Of a stretch of 64,000 bases of DNA, positions 9,287-18,169 are shown in pieces. The translations under genes were made by a program, and so were the position numbers. The stretch is taken from contig NZ_CP042808.1 in assembly GCF_004014775.2 (NCBI RefSeq), positions 372,001 through 436,000 on the forward strand. The letters run 5' to 3'. Every line of letters starts with the position of its first letter. Position 1 is the first letter of the stretch. Below the pieces are notes generated by a model, which had not been told where the DNA came from, did not search any database, and saw only the letters and a list, made by a program, of their open reading frames with translations. Source of the DNA: Acetobacter oryzoeni (GTDB lineage: Bacteria > Pseudomonadota > Alphaproteobacteria > Acetobacterales > Acetobacteraceae).

Positions 9287-10354
9287 TTATAAGGCACCTT
9301 GCCCGCGCACGCAGCTGCGTAAATCTGCTGCCAGCGCGGCAATGGCTTCTGGCCGTGCGTCCCACGCAAACATAAAGCGGCAGATGCCCCCAAAAAACGT
9401 GTAAAAGCGCCAGCCGCGGGCCCGCAATTCGTTCATCACAGGTTCGGGCATCAGCAAAAATACGGCGTTGGATTGCACGGGCCATGCCAGTTTGATGGAG
9501 GGAATATCCTCTACCGCCTGTGCAAACTGGCGTGCGCTGGCATTGGCGTGGCGTGCGTTATCCAGCCATGCGCCACTATGGATCATGGCCAGCCACGGGG
9601 CAGACAGAAAGCGCATTTTAGAGGCTGTTTGCCCGCTCTGCTTGGCGCGCTCGGCAAAGCCATGGGCCATATTGCGTTTAAAAAACACTACGGCTTCCCC
9701 CATGGCTATGCCGTTTTTGGTGCCACCAAAACTTAGGGCATCCACGCCGGATTGCCATGTCATGGCCGCAGGTGTGCTGCCCAGCATGGCAACGGCATTG
9801 GCAAAACGCGCACCATCCATGTGCAGCCGCAAGCCGTGATCATGGCAGGCATTGGCAATGGCCCGAATCTCATCCACCGAATACACAAGCCCGTTTTCTG
9901 TGGGTTGCGTAATGGTCACCACTGCGGGGGTGGAAGAGTGCGGATCGCTGGCGCGGCGGGCGGCCAGTTTTATGGCTTCAGGTGTCAGCTTACCGTCTGG
10001 GGTGGGGGGCGTTATCAGTTTGGCGCCACCGGTAAAAAACTCTGGAGCACCGCGTTCGGAGGTTTCGGCATGTGCCACTTCCGAGGCAATAATGCTGCAA
10101 TAGGGCGGGCACAATGTTGCCAGCGCCAGCGCATTGGCTGCCGTGCCGGTAAGCACAAAAAACACCGCGGCTTCAGGCGCTTCAAACACATCCGCCACCG
10201 CTTTGGCGGCAAGGCGTGTCCAGGCATCATCCCCATATGCGGGGGTGGATCCCTTGGCCGCGCGGCTTATGGCTTCCAGCGCCTGTGGGCACAGGCCTGC
10301 ATAATTATCACTGCCAAACTGTTGTGGGGGCGTGGTGGTTTGCGGCAGGGGCAT
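9287..10354 (-). CDS. Low-specificity threonine aldolase / beta-eliminating lyase family
   Basis: A PLP fold type I enzyme of 355 residues that likely splits L-threonine (or allo-threonine) to glycine and acetaldehyde. Visible features: FGSDNYAGLCPQALEAI at the N terminus, VFFVLTGTAANALAL (cofactor phosphate region), LHMDGARFANAVA (Asp binding the pyridine nitrogen) and the PLP lysine in SFGGTKNGIAMGEAVVFF. I chose ATG 10354 because GGAG sits 10 bases upstream on the minus strand and homologous proteins begin just before this point; a longer frame reaching 10471 adds about 39 low-complexity residues. The gene is divergent from rplY. Confidence 0.85.
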   Translation of the reverse strand: MPLPQTTTPPQQFGSDNYAGLCPQALEAISRAAKGSTPAYGDDAWTRLAAKAVADVFEAPEAAVFFVLTGTAANALALATLCPPYCSIIASEVAHAETSERGAPEFFTGGAKLITPPTPDGKLTPEAIKLAARRASDPHSSTPAVVTITQPTENGLVYSVDEIRAIANACHDHGLRLHMDGARFANAVAMLGSTPAAMTWQSGVDALSFGGTKNGIAMGEAVVFFKRNMAHGFAERAKQSGQTASKMRFLSAPWLAMIHSGAWLDNARHANASARQFAQAVEDIPSIKLAWPVQSNAVFLLMPEPVMNELRARGWRFYTFFGGICRFMFAWDARPEAIAALAADLRSCVRGQGAL

Positions 10355-10514
10355 AAGCGGCTTCTCCGGCAAGGGCTGTGGGGCAACAGGTGCCAAAGCC
10401 TGCCCTATAGCACAAGCTATACCTTGCTCCTGCACAGCTTTTGCTGTAAGGCGCTGCCACTGCGTGGGCACCCCTGGAGGCCTGCGTGATTAAGTTTTTT
10501 ATGGAGAAGTCAAC

Positions 10515-11129
10515 GTGTCCAAGATTACATCTATCGAAGCTTCGGCGCGCGCGAAGGCTGGTAAGGGGGCAGCGCGGGCAACGAGGCGTGCAGGGCTTGT
10601 TCCCGGCGTTATCTACGGCGGCAAGCAGGAACCCACCCTTATTGCTATCGACCCACGCATTATCATTAAGGGCATTCAGGCATCTGGCTGGCGCTCTCGC
10701 GTGTATGAAATCAAGGTTGATGGCAAGGCAGAACGCGCTCTGGTGCGTGACGTGCAGCTGCACCCGGTGAAGGATTCCCCTGTTCACGTTGACTTCCTGC
10801 GTCTGGCCGCTGGTTCTCGCGTGCATGTTGAAGTGTCTGTTCACTTCGAAAACGAAGAAGCATGCCCCGGCATCAAGCGCGGCGGTGTGCTGAACGTTGT
10901 GCGCCACACCATTGAAGTGGACGTGCCGGCAGACAACATTCCTGAATTCTTCACGGTTGACCTGTCCAAGCTGGACATTGCGGACAACGTGCGTTGGGAA
11001 GATGTGCAGGGCACCGAAGGCGTAACCCCGCTGACCCACGAAGAAAACTTTGTTGTGGCTTCCATTGCTGCTCCGAGCGTGGACACCACCGAAGGCGCAG
11101 AAGCTGCTACGGAAGAAGCCGCTTCCTGA
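10515..11129 (+). CDS. rplY: 50S ribosomal protein L25 / Ctc-type
   Basis: A 204-residue L25 of the long (TL5/Ctc) kind: an N-terminal 5S rRNA-binding domain ([26 protein letters not shown]) followed by the beta-rich TL5 domain and an acidic Ala/Glu/Thr tail. It binds 5S rRNA in the large subunit. The start is a GTG preceded by GGAGAAG. It leads a run rplY-pth-ychF, a common alphaproteobacterial order. Confidence 0.95.
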   Translation: MSKITSIEASARAKAGKGAARATRRAGLVPGVIYGGKQEPTLIAIDPRIIIKGIQASGWRSRVYEIKVDGKAERALVRDVQLHPVKDSPVHVDFLRLAAGSRVHVEVSVHFENEEACPGIKRGGVLNVVRHTIEVDVPADNIPEFFTVDLSKLDIADNVRWEDVQGTEGVTPLTHEENFVVASIAAPSVDTTEGAEAATEEAAS

Positions 11130-11225
11130 TCGGAAGCCGGTTTATTCGGGTTGTTTATTAGGCATGGGGGTGCGTGCAGATGCGCGTGCCCCCTGTGCTG
11201 TTCATAACGTTAGGTGGAATCAGCA

Positions 11226-11807
11226 ATGCTGCTCTGGGTCGGGTTGGGCAATCCCGAATCCTCCATGCGTCGGCACCGGCACAATGTTGGCTTTATGGCG
11301 GTGGAAGCCATTGCCCGTAAGTACGGGTTCACGCCATGGCGCAACCGCTTTAAGGGCGAGGTTGCAGAAGGCCGCATAGGCGGGCAGAAAGTTCTGCTGC
11401 TGCTGCCCATGACCTACATGAACAAATCGGGTGAAAGCGTGCAGGAAGCCGCCGCTTTTTACAAAATTGCACCCGAAAATATTACCGTTTTTCATGATGA
11501 GCTGGATCTGGCACCGGGCCGCCTGCGCATAAAGCGTGGGGGAGGGGCTGCGGGGCATAACGGTTTGCGCTCTACAGATAAAATGTTGGGCACGCCAGAA
11601 TATTGGCGTGTGCGCATAGGCATTGGCCACCCCGGCGCCAAGGAACGGGTGCACGGCTGGGTGCTGGGCAATTTTACGGAAACAGACCGGCAGGAATGGC
11701 TGGAACGGCTGCTTGATCGCATGGCCGATGCCGCCCCCCTGTTGGCAGATGGGCGGGCAGACCAGTTCATGACAAAGGTTGCACTGCCGGAAGGGAGCAA
11801 GGGCTGA
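11226..11807 (+). CDS. pth: Peptidyl-tRNA hydrolase
   Basis: A 193-residue enzyme that cleaves peptidyl-tRNAs dropped by stalled ribosomes. The family signature VGLGNPESSMRRHRHNVGF is visible near the N terminus with the catalytic His, then MTYMNKSG, the catalytic Asp in VFHDELDLAPG, and GGGAAGHNGLRS. In the first signature the usual Tyr after GNP is Met here, a small departure. The start ATG at 11226 gives the standard short opening. The stop codon shares a base with the ychF start at 11807. Confidence 0.96.
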   Translation: MLLWVGLGNPESSMRRHRHNVGFMAVEAIARKYGFTPWRNRFKGEVAEGRIGGQKVLLLLPMTYMNKSGESVQEAAAFYKIAPENITVFHDELDLAPGRLRIKRGGGAAGHNGLRSTDKMLGTPEYWRVRIGIGHPGAKERVHGWVLGNFTETDRQEWLERLLDRMADAAPLLADGRADQFMTKVALPEGSKG

Positions 11808-12901
11808 TGGGTTTTAACTGCGGTATTGTCGGGCTACCCAATGTGGGTAAATCCACGCTGTTCAACGCGCTTACGGCCACGGCCACGGCGCAGGCAGCCA
11901 ATTATCCGTTCTGCACGATCGAGCCCAATACAGGCCGCGTGGCTGTGCCAGACCCCCGGCTGGACAAGCTGGTGGAAATTGGCAAATCACAGCGCGAAGT
12001 GCCCACCAGCCTTGAGTTTGTAGATATTGCCGGCCTTGTGCGCGGTGCCTCCAAGGGTGAAGGGCTGGGCAACCAGTTTTTGGCCAACATCCGTGAAGTA
12101 GACGCTATTATCCATGTGCTGCGCTGCTTTGAAGATGATGACATCACCCACGTTGAAGGCGGCGTGGACCCCGTGCGTGATGCCGATATTATTGAAACGG
12201 AGCTGATGCTGGCGGATCTGGATTCGCTGGAAAAACGTCTGCCCAATCTGGAAAAGCGCGCCCGCAACCGGGATGCCGAAGCCACAGCCCAGCTTGCCGT
12301 TATGGCGCCGCTGATGGAAGCGCTGCGTGAAGGCCGCCCGGCCCGCACCGCCATTCCGGCAGGGGAAGAAGAAGCCGTGCGCCGCCTGCAGCTGCTTACC
12401 ACCAAGCCGGTGCTGTATGTGTGCAACGTGGATGAAGACTCGGCAGCAACTGGCAACAAGTTCTCAGAACAGGTGCAGGCCAAGGCTGCGGCGGAAGGTG
12501 CTGCTGCCGTTATTGTGTCTGCCGCGATTGAAGCCGAAGTCAGCCAGCTTGAAAATGAAGAACGGCGTGAATTTCTGGAAGGGCTGGGCCTTCAGGATAG
12601 CGGGCTGGATAGGGTTATTGCCGCTGGCTACAAACTTTTGGGCCTGTGCACCTACTTTACCGTAGGCCCGAAGGAAGCCCGCGCCTGGACAATTACCGCA
12701 GGCACCAAGGCCCCGCAGGCTGCCGCCGTTATTCACAATGATTTTGAACGCGGCTTCATTGCATGCGAAACTGTCGCGTATGATGATTACGTTCAGTATG
12801 GTGGGGAAGCTGGCGCAAAGGAAGCCGGACGCCTGCGTATTGAAGGGCGAGATTACGTGGTGCAGGATGGCGATGTGCTGCTGTTCCGCTTTAACGTTTA
12901 A
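11807..12901 (+). CDS. ychF: Redox-responsive ATPase YchF
   Basis: An Obg-related P-loop protein of 364 residues. Nucleotide-binding motifs are GLPNVGKSTLFNAL (G1), DIAGLVRGASKGEGLGNQFL (G3 region) and YVCNVDED (G4 with the NxxE type seen in YchF, which prefers ATP over GTP). The TGS-like C-terminal domain ends FRFNV. It interacts with ribosomes and is linked to oxidative-stress response. The ATG overlaps the pth stop by one base, so translation is likely coupled. Confidence 0.96.
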   Translation: MGFNCGIVGLPNVGKSTLFNALTATATAQAANYPFCTIEPNTGRVAVPDPRLDKLVEIGKSQREVPTSLEFVDIAGLVRGASKGEGLGNQFLANIREVDAIIHVLRCFEDDDITHVEGGVDPVRDADIIETELMLADLDSLEKRLPNLEKRARNRDAEATAQLAVMAPLMEALREGRPARTAIPAGEEEAVRRLQLLTTKPVLYVCNVDEDSAATGNKFSEQVQAKAAAEGAAAVIVSAAIEAEVSQLENEERREFLEGLGLQDSGLDRVIAAGYKLLGLCTYFTVGPKEARAWTITAGTKAPQAAAVIHNDFERGFIACETVAYDDYVQYGGEAGAKEAGRLRIEGRDYVVQDGDVLLFRFNV

Positions 12902-12932
12902 CAGCCACGCACAACTACAAATGACAGCTTGA

Positions 12933-12956
12933 TGGCCTGCCACCACCGGCAGGCCA
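12933..12956. repeat. Inverted repeat between ychF and proA
   Basis: TGGCCTGCC (12933-12941) and GGCAGGCCA (12948-12956) form a perfect nine-base stem with a six-base loop. No T-run follows, so it is a weak terminator or mRNA-stabilising hairpin rather than a classic one. Confidence 0.55.
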
Positions 12957-12985
12957 GATAGAAAGATGGAGATAGGAACGCCGTT

Positions 12986-14311
12986 ATGAACGCGGAGGGT
13001 GAGAGTAAGCTGCAAGGGGTTACAACGGCTGCGGCCAATCCCGTGCAGGATGTTCCAGCGCAGGCACAAGGGCTGGGGCCAATGGCTGCCTTGGCCCATC
13101 GTGCTCGGCTGGCGGCCCGCACACTGGCGCAAAGTTCTTCCGCCACGCGGGATAAAGCCCTGTGGGCCGCTGCGGCGGCTTTGCGTGAGGCTGCTCCCGC
13201 CATTCTGGAAGCCAACGCGCAGGATCTTGCCGCTTCCACCGCTAATGATGCGTTCCGTGATCGGCTCACCCTCACGCCCGAACGGGTGGAAGCCATGGCC
13301 CGTGGTCTGGAAGAAATTGCAGATCTGCCAGACCCCGTAGGCCGCGTGTTGGAGGAATGGACACGCCCCAACGGCCTGCGCATCCGCCGCGTTGCCACCC
13401 CTGTGGGTGTGATTGGCATGATTTATGAAAGCCGGCCCAATGTGGGGGCAGATGCTTCTGGGCTGTGCATTAAATCCGGCAATGCCGTGCTGCTGCGTGG
13501 GGGATCGGAAAGCCTGAACAGCGCACGTGCCATTCATGCCGCCATGCAGGCCGGATTACGCTCTGCCGGTTTGCCGGAAGATGCCGTGCTGATTGCCCCA
13601 GATGCCAACCGCGCCCATGTGGCGGAAATGCTCACCGCTTCTGGCCTGATTGACCTGATTATTCCGCGTGGTGGACGTTCATTGGTCGAACGAGTGCAGC
13701 GTGAGGCCCGCGTGCCTGTGCTGGCCCATGCTGAAGGGCTGTGCCACACCTATATTCATTCCGCGGCAGATTTTGCCATGGCGCGCCGCATTGTGCTCAA
13801 CGCCAAAATGCGCCGTACCGGCATTTGTGGTTCAACAGAAACCCTGTTGATAGATGCAGCCATTGCGCCAGCATTGTTGCCGCAGATTGTGGCAGATCTG
13901 GCAGAAAAAGGCTGCACCTTTAAGGCGGATGCCGAAGCCCGCGCCATTATGCCCGATCTGCCCGCTGCAACGGAAAAAGACTTTGCAACAGAATGGCTGG
14001 ATGCGGTTCTGAACATTGCCGTGGTGGATGGTGTGGATGAAGCGCTGGACCATATTGCGCAGTATGGATCTTCCCACACAGAAGCCATTGTGACAGCGGA
14101 TGAAAACATGGCCATACGGTTCATGAACGGTGTTTCCAGCGCTGTGGTGATGTGGAATGCCTCCACCCAGTTCTGTGATGGGGGTGAGTTCGGCTTTGGT
14201 GCGGAAATTGGCATTGCCACTGGCCGCTTCCATGCTCGTGGCCCGGTGGGTGTGGAGCAGCTGACAACCTTCCGTTACGAAGTGATTGGCACCGGGCAGG
14301 TGCGCCCCTGA
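12986..14311 (+). CDS. proA: Gamma-glutamyl phosphate reductase
   Basis: A 441-residue enzyme of the aldehyde dehydrogenase superfamily. It reduces gamma-glutamyl phosphate with NADPH to glutamate semialdehyde, the second step of proline synthesis. The catalytic cysteine lies in HAEGLCHTYIH near residue 250, and VIGMIYESRPNVGADA, SGNAVLLRGGSES and the C-terminal NASTQFCDGGEFGFGAEIG signature are present. An N-terminal extension of about 30 residues is slightly long for the family. No proB is visible nearby. Confidence 0.96.
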   Translation: MNAEGESKLQGVTTAAANPVQDVPAQAQGLGPMAALAHRARLAARTLAQSSSATRDKALWAAAAALREAAPAILEANAQDLAASTANDAFRDRLTLTPERVEAMARGLEEIADLPDPVGRVLEEWTRPNGLRIRRVATPVGVIGMIYESRPNVGADASGLCIKSGNAVLLRGGSESLNSARAIHAAMQAGLRSAGLPEDAVLIAPDANRAHVAEMLTASGLIDLIIPRGGRSLVERVQREARVPVLAHAEGLCHTYIHSAADFAMARRIVLNAKMRRTGICGSTETLLIDAAIAPALLPQIVADLAEKGCTFKADAEARAIMPDLPAATEKDFATEWLDAVLNIAVVDGVDEALDHIAQYGSSHTEAIVTADENMAIRFMNGVSSAVVMWNASTQFCDGGEFGFGAEIGIATGRFHARGPVGVEQLTTFRYEVIGTGQVRP

Positions 14312-14351
14312 TTTTTGCGACCATGCGGCCAACTGCACGGGGCGCGCGCAG

Positions 14352-15044
14352 GTGCCGGTAACTTTCCAACCACATCCGGCTGCAAAGCCTTGTGCACGTG
14401 GCACTGTTATTCCCACTTGGGGGGATAACAGATGCCTGCGTATTGGGCTTTTGGGTGGGTCTTTCAATCCCGGCCACAAAGGGCATCAGGCCATTGCGCG
14501 GCGTGCGCTGGCGGTGCTGGGGTTAGACCAGGTGTGGCTGATGGTTTCACCCGGTAACCCGCTTAAAGCCGGGCGCTTAGATATGGCGGCCTTGCCTGCA
14601 CGCTTGGCCACGGCGCGCCAACTGGCAGATAGGCGGCGCATTATTGCCACGGATATCGAAAGCCGAATCGGCACACGTTATACGGTGGATACAGTGCGGG
14701 TGCTGCAAACGCGCTTTCCGCGTGCGCGGTTTGTGTGGCTGATGGGCGCAGATGGTCTGGCCACCTTGCCGCGCTGGAAAAACTGGCGGCAGCTTGTGCA
14801 TAGCGTGCCAGTGGCGGTTTTCCCTCGTCCGGGGCAAAATGCGCGGGCCTTGCATGGGCTTGCCGGGCGGTATCTGGCCCGCTGGCGGGTGCCTGCGTGG
14901 CGTGCACATGCCATTGCGGAACTTTCTCCCCCCGTGTGGGCTTTTCTTCCGGGGGCACAAAACAGTATATCTGCAACAGCTATTCGTCAGCAGGGTGGAT
15001 TCAATGCCGCTGCAGGCCAACCCCATACCCCCGATACGCTTTAA
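14352..15044 (+). CDS. nadD: Nicotinate-nucleotide adenylyltransferase
   Basis: Transfers AMP from ATP to nicotinate mononucleotide in NAD synthesis. The nucleotidyltransferase signature GLLGGSFNPGHKGH, LMGADGLATLPRWKNW and the C-terminal SISATAIRQQ (ISSTxIR type) are clear. The start is uncertain: there is no in-frame ATG near the expected N terminus. I list a GTG at 14352; an ATT at 14409 and a CTG at 14436 are alternatives, and the CTG follows a purine-rich GGGGGGA. An ATG at 14432 is in the wrong frame. The listed form is 230 residues. It lies between proA and rsfS, the usual alphaproteobacterial order. Confidence 0.88.
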   Translation: MPVTFQPHPAAKPCARGTVIPTWGDNRCLRIGLLGGSFNPGHKGHQAIARRALAVLGLDQVWLMVSPGNPLKAGRLDMAALPARLATARQLADRRRIIATDIESRIGTRYTVDTVRVLQTRFPRARFVWLMGADGLATLPRWKNWRQLVHSVPVAVFPRPGQNARALHGLAGRYLARWRVPAWRAHAIAELSPPVWAFLPGAQNSISATAIRQQGGFNAAAGQPHTPDTL

Positions 15045-15049
15045 AGATC

Positions 15050-15064
15050 AGGAGAACGGTCATT
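15050..15064 (+). promoter_or_regulatory. Ribosome binding site in front of a possible ATT start
   Basis: AGGAG at 15050-15054 lies seven bases before ATT at 15062-15064, six bases after the nadD stop. It is the best initiation signal for rsfS, although the start codon is not ATG, GTG or TTG. Confidence 0.5.
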
Positions 15065-15601
15065 CCTACCAAGCCCCCCGCCGAAACATCAGCACGTTCC
15101 CGCACGGCCACCACGTCCGCCAAAGGGCGTGCCGCACCTGCACGTGCCACCACAGCTGGCGCTGCTGCGCCTGGTTCCGTGCGTAAAAAAGCCGCTGCGG
15201 CTGGCCCCAAGGCCACCACCAAGCGCGAAGCCGTGGCCCCGGATATGCTGGAGCAATCTCTGGCGCTCATCACCGCCAGCCTTGAAGATGACAAGGCCGA
15301 AGATATTGTGGTGATCGACCTTGCAGGCCGTGCCTCCTTTGCAGACCGGATGGTGATTGCCACAGGTCTGGCAGACCGTCAGATTTCCGCCATGGCGCAG
15401 CATATTGAACGCAAGCTGCGTGATATCGGCATCAAGCGCGTGATGGTGGAAGGCGCCAACGGGTCTGACTGGGTGCTGCTGGATACGGGCGATATTGTGG
15501 TGCACCTGTTCAAGCCAGAAGCACGCACCCTGTATGGGCTGGAAAAAATGTGGGGCAAGGAACTGGATGAAGGCGCAGAAGGCAACGTGACCCGCCTGTA
15601 A
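15062..15601 (+). CDS. rsfS: Ribosome silencing factor RsfS
   Basis: A RsfS/Iojap protein that binds ribosomal protein L14 and blocks subunit joining during starvation. The conserved domain runs from about residue 60 to the end: EDIVVIDLAGRASFADRMVIATG, HIERKLRDIG and SDWVLLDTGDIVVHLF are typical, and the ending WGKELDEG is near family consensus. About 55 residues of Ala/Thr/Lys-rich low-complexity tail precede it, longer than usual. With the ATT start at 15062 the product is 179 residues. A GTG at 15179 would give a short form of about 140 residues but has no ribosome binding site. Confidence 0.85.
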   Translation: MPTKPPAETSARSRTATTSAKGRAAPARATTAGAAAPGSVRKKAAAAGPKATTKREAVAPDMLEQSLALITASLEDDKAEDIVVIDLAGRASFADRMVIATGLADRQISAMAQHIERKLRDIGIKRVMVEGANGSDWVLLDTGDIVVHLFKPEARTLYGLEKMWGKELDEGAEGNVTRL

Positions 15602-15656
15602 TCGACTGGTTCATGATGTTGTTCTCTGATTTTTCAGTGCGTATGGGCATACCGGC

Positions 15657-16112
15657 ATGAGGCTGGTGGCCATTGGGCGTATGAAGGATAAATCCGAGCG
15701 GGCGCTGGTGGAACGGTACCTCAAGCGCCTGCGCCCCAAGCTGGAGATTATAGAACTGCCAGATGGGCGCGGCAGCCCGGATGAAATCAAACGGCGCGAG
15801 GCACAGGCCATTCTGGCCGCTTGCCCCGCGCAAAGCCACGTTGTGGTGCTGGATGAAGCCGGGCGCAATTTCAGCAGCCCGGATTTTTCCAATGCCGTGC
15901 AAGGCTGGCTAACGGCTGGCCGAACCCCCTGCTTTGTTATTGGCGGGGCGGAGGGGCTGGATGCCTCGGTTATCCAGCGGGCCGATGCGTCCATGTCCTT
16001 TGGCACCCTTACATGGCCGCATATGTTGGTGCGGATTATGCTGGTGGAACAAATCTACCGCGCGCAGGCTATTGCGGCGGGGCATCCGTATCATCGTTCC
16101 GGGCGGCCATAA
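15657..16112 (+). CDS. rlmH: 23S rRNA (pseudouridine1915-N3)-methyltransferase
   Basis: A SPOUT-fold methyltransferase of 151 residues that methylates pseudouridine 1915 in helix 69 of 23S rRNA using SAM. The knot region shows VIGGAEGLDASVI, the preceding VVVLDEAGRNFSSPDF, the conserved TWPHMLVRIMLVEQIYRAQ and the C-terminal HPYHRSG. Length is standard. It follows rsfS as in many bacteria and probably shares its transcript. Confidence 0.96.
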   Translation: MRLVAIGRMKDKSERALVERYLKRLRPKLEIIELPDGRGSPDEIKRREAQAILAACPAQSHVVVLDEAGRNFSSPDFSNAVQGWLTAGRTPCFVIGGAEGLDASVIQRADASMSFGTLTWPHMLVRIMLVEQIYRAQAIAAGHPYHRSGRP

Positions 16113-16156
16113 GGGGCTGCTGGCTGCTTTTATGGCATGGCGGCAGTGAACCACGG

Positions 16157-16180
16157 GGTCTGCCTGCATGGGGGCAGACC
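16157..16180. repeat. Inverted repeat after rlmH
   Basis: GGTCTGCC (16157-16164) and GGCAGACC (16173-16180) form an eight-base stem. No clear T-run follows. It may end the rlmH message or separate it from the sulfurtransferase gene. Confidence 0.45.
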
Positions 16181-16223
16181 TGATAGCGTCCGGCCTTTCC
16201 TGAACAGACCGGACTGAAGATAC

Positions 16224-17102
16224 ATGACAGACGTTCTCTACACTCCGGATGCCCTGCGGCAGTTGCAGCACACAGGCAACGCCGTTCTGATAGATGTGCG
16301 TTCGGAAGAAGATTTTGCCAAAGGGCATATTCCCGGTGCCGTGAACATGCCGGATATTTTTACTTATCTGGCAGAAACATCAGAAAGCGGGCTGGCCAGC
16401 CTGCAACAGAAGTTTTCATCGCTGTTTGCGCAATACGGTCTGGATGGCAGCAAAACAGCGCTTGTGTATGAAGATGCCCTGCATACACGTTATGGCGCGT
16501 CCTGCCGTGGATACTGGATCTTGCAGTATCTGGGGTACCCCAAGGTAGGTATTCTGGATGGCGGGTTGCGGGCGTGGCAGGCCTCTGGCGGCACGTTGAC
16601 GCAGGATGTCACGCACCCAGCACCCACGCAGTTTCCGCTCTCTATCAACCACGCGCTGATGGCCACGCGGGAAGATGTGTTTGCGGCCCTTACCAACCCG
16701 TCCATCAAGCTGCTGGATAACCGCGACAAGGTGGAATGGCTGGGTGAAAGCTCATCACCTTACGGGGTGGATTTTGCGCCGCGCAAAGGGCGTATTCCCG
16801 GTGCTGTGTGGATTGAGTGGTATAGCTTCATGCATACGCAGGATCAGGAAGCACGCTTTAAAACACCGGAAGAAATTCGGGCTCTGGCCGCCACGCGCAA
16901 CCTGTACCCGGATGATGATATCATTATCTACTGCTTCAAGGGCGCACGTGCTGCCAACACCTATGTGGCGCTGGCTTCTGCCGGGTTTACCAAGCTGCGC
17001 ATTTATATGGGATCATGGAACGAATGGTCTCGCCATGCGGATATGCCCATAGAAGATGGCGTACCACGGGCTTCTGTGCCGTATCGCCCGCAGCAGGGCT
17101 GA
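16224..17102 (+). CDS. Two-domain sulfurtransferase (rhodanese / mercaptopyruvate type)
   Basis: A 292-residue protein with tandem rhodanese domains. The N-terminal domain (about 1-135) has LIDVRSEEDFAKGHIPGAVN and the GILDGGLRAWQASGG linker strand. The C-terminal domain has RKGRIPGAVWIEW and the active loop YCFKGARAAN, whose Cys carries the persulfide. It moves sulfur from thiosulfate or 3-mercaptopyruvate to cyanide or another acceptor. CFKGAR is closer to the thiosulfate type (CRxGxR) than to the mercaptopyruvate type (CGSGVT). There is no signal peptide, so it is probably cytoplasmic. It converges with the LysR gene, leaving five bases between the stops. Confidence 0.88.
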   Translation: MTDVLYTPDALRQLQHTGNAVLIDVRSEEDFAKGHIPGAVNMPDIFTYLAETSESGLASLQQKFSSLFAQYGLDGSKTALVYEDALHTRYGASCRGYWILQYLGYPKVGILDGGLRAWQASGGTLTQDVTHPAPTQFPLSINHALMATREDVFAALTNPSIKLLDNRDKVEWLGESSSPYGVDFAPRKGRIPGAVWIEWYSFMHTQDQEARFKTPEEIRALAATRNLYPDDDIIIYCFKGARAANTYVALASAGFTKLRIYMGSWNEWSRHADMPIEDGVPRASVPYRPQQG

Positions 17103-17107
17103 GGCGG

Positions 17108-18049
17108 TTAGAGGTTTTCCGAATCTGCAAAGGGGGCGGTGTCATGCTGGCGCTGCTCCCACTTGCGGCAGGCGGTGCGCAACACCGTTACAAACCGCGT
17201 AACCAGCGGCATGTTCTGCCCGGTGCGGATGGCAACAGCCAATGTGGCGCGGGGTGCGGGTTCACTAATGGCATGAAACGTGACCCCGCCAGCATGAATC
17301 TGGCTGAGTGAACGCGGCACAACAGAAACCCCAAGCCCCGCCGCCACCAAAGGCACGGTGCCCGCAATTTGCGGGGCCTGCTGGCCCATTGTGGGGGTAA
17401 CGCCCGCAAGCTGATAGGCCGACAGAATGGCATCATGAAAGCCCGGCCCCAACTCACGCGGGAAGATAATCAGCGGGTCATCTGCCACCATATCCAAACT
17501 GATCACCGGTTCCTTGGCCAGCCTGTGGCCACGGGGCAGGGCGATAACCGTGGGTTCATCCAGCAGGTGAAAAACCGAGAGGCGTGAGGGATCGGTAAAC
17601 GGCGGGCGGATAATGGCAATATCCACGCTGGGTTCGTGCAATGCTGCACACAGGGCAGGGGTGTTGCTTTCTTCCAAAGAGAGCGTGACATCGGGCGCCA
17701 TTTCCCGAAACCGGCGGATGGTAAGCGGAATAACCGGCAACAGCGGCACAGCCCCGGCCAGCCCTACGCGAATATGCCCTCTTTCCCCCCGCGCCAGACC
17801 TTCTGCCGTGGAAAGGAATTGCGCCTGCAAATCCAGAATGGTGCGGGCGCGGGGCAAAAGCACTTCGCCAATTTCTGTCAGCTTCATGCCCCGAGTCTGC
17901 CGTTCAAACAGCGTTACGCCTAAATTGCGCTCAAGCTGGCGGATTTGCTGGCTGAGTGGGGGTTGCTCAATACCCAGTGCCTCTGCGGCATGGGTAATGC
18001 TGCCATGCTCGGCAACGGTTACGAAGTAGCGCAGGTGCCTGATATCCAT
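17108..18049 (-). CDS. LysR-family regulator of the acetolactate operon
   Basis: A 313-residue LTTR, the family's usual length. The N-terminal winged helix-turn-helix includes ITHAAEALGIEQPPLSQQIRQLE, and the C-terminal effector domain has VGLAGAVPLLPVIPL and DIAIIRPP. Its ATG at 18049 lies inside the left arm of a perfect inverted repeat, which fits autoregulation. It is divergent from alsD-alsS, as AlsR is from alsSD in Bacillus, where AlsR responds to acetate or low pH. The role as an als activator is inferred from position and operator geometry. A much longer minus-strand frame extends into alsD but is not coding. Confidence 0.9.
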   Translation of the reverse strand: MDIRHLRYFVTVAEHGSITHAAEALGIEQPPLSQQIRQLERNLGVTLFERQTRGMKLTEIGEVLLPRARTILDLQAQFLSTAEGLARGERGHIRVGLAGAVPLLPVIPLTIRRFREMAPDVTLSLEESNTPALCAALHEPSVDIAIIRPPFTDPSRLSVFHLLDEPTVIALPRGHRLAKEPVISLDMVADDPLIIFPRELGPGFHDAILSAYQLAGVTPTMGQQAPQIAGTVPLVAAGLGVSVVPRSLSQIHAGGVTFHAISEPAPRATLAVAIRTGQNMPLVTRFVTVLRTACRKWEQRQHDTAPFADSENL

Positions 18050-18073
18050 ATGGTATATGTAATACATATGGAT
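18044..18073. promoter_or_regulatory. LysR-type operator between the regulator and alsD
   Basis: Perfect nine-base arms ATCCATATG (18044-18052) and CATATGGAT (18065-18073) flank a 12-base spacer, giving a 30-base dyad. Its centre is about 66 bases before the predicted alsD transcription start, which is the usual place for an LTTR recognition site. It also covers the regulator's start codon. A second near-palindrome, TTCAATATATATTGGAA (18080-18096), lies closer to the promoter and may be the activation half-site. Confidence 0.65.
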
Positions 18074-18090
18074 AACGTGTTCAATATATA

Positions 18091-18118
18091 TTGGAAGACT
18101 GGCTTCCACTGTTATAAC
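18091..18118 (+). promoter_or_regulatory. Predicted alsD-alsS promoter
   Basis: TTGGAA (18091-18096) and TATAAC (18113-18118) are separated by 16 bases. The -10 is preceded by TGT, giving an extended -10 form. Transcription would start near 18125, about 45 bases before alsD. Confidence 0.5.
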
Positions 18119-18169
18119 GTGCGGGCGAAACGAACTTAAACCACCATGCGTTTGTGGGAGTATTGCAGC

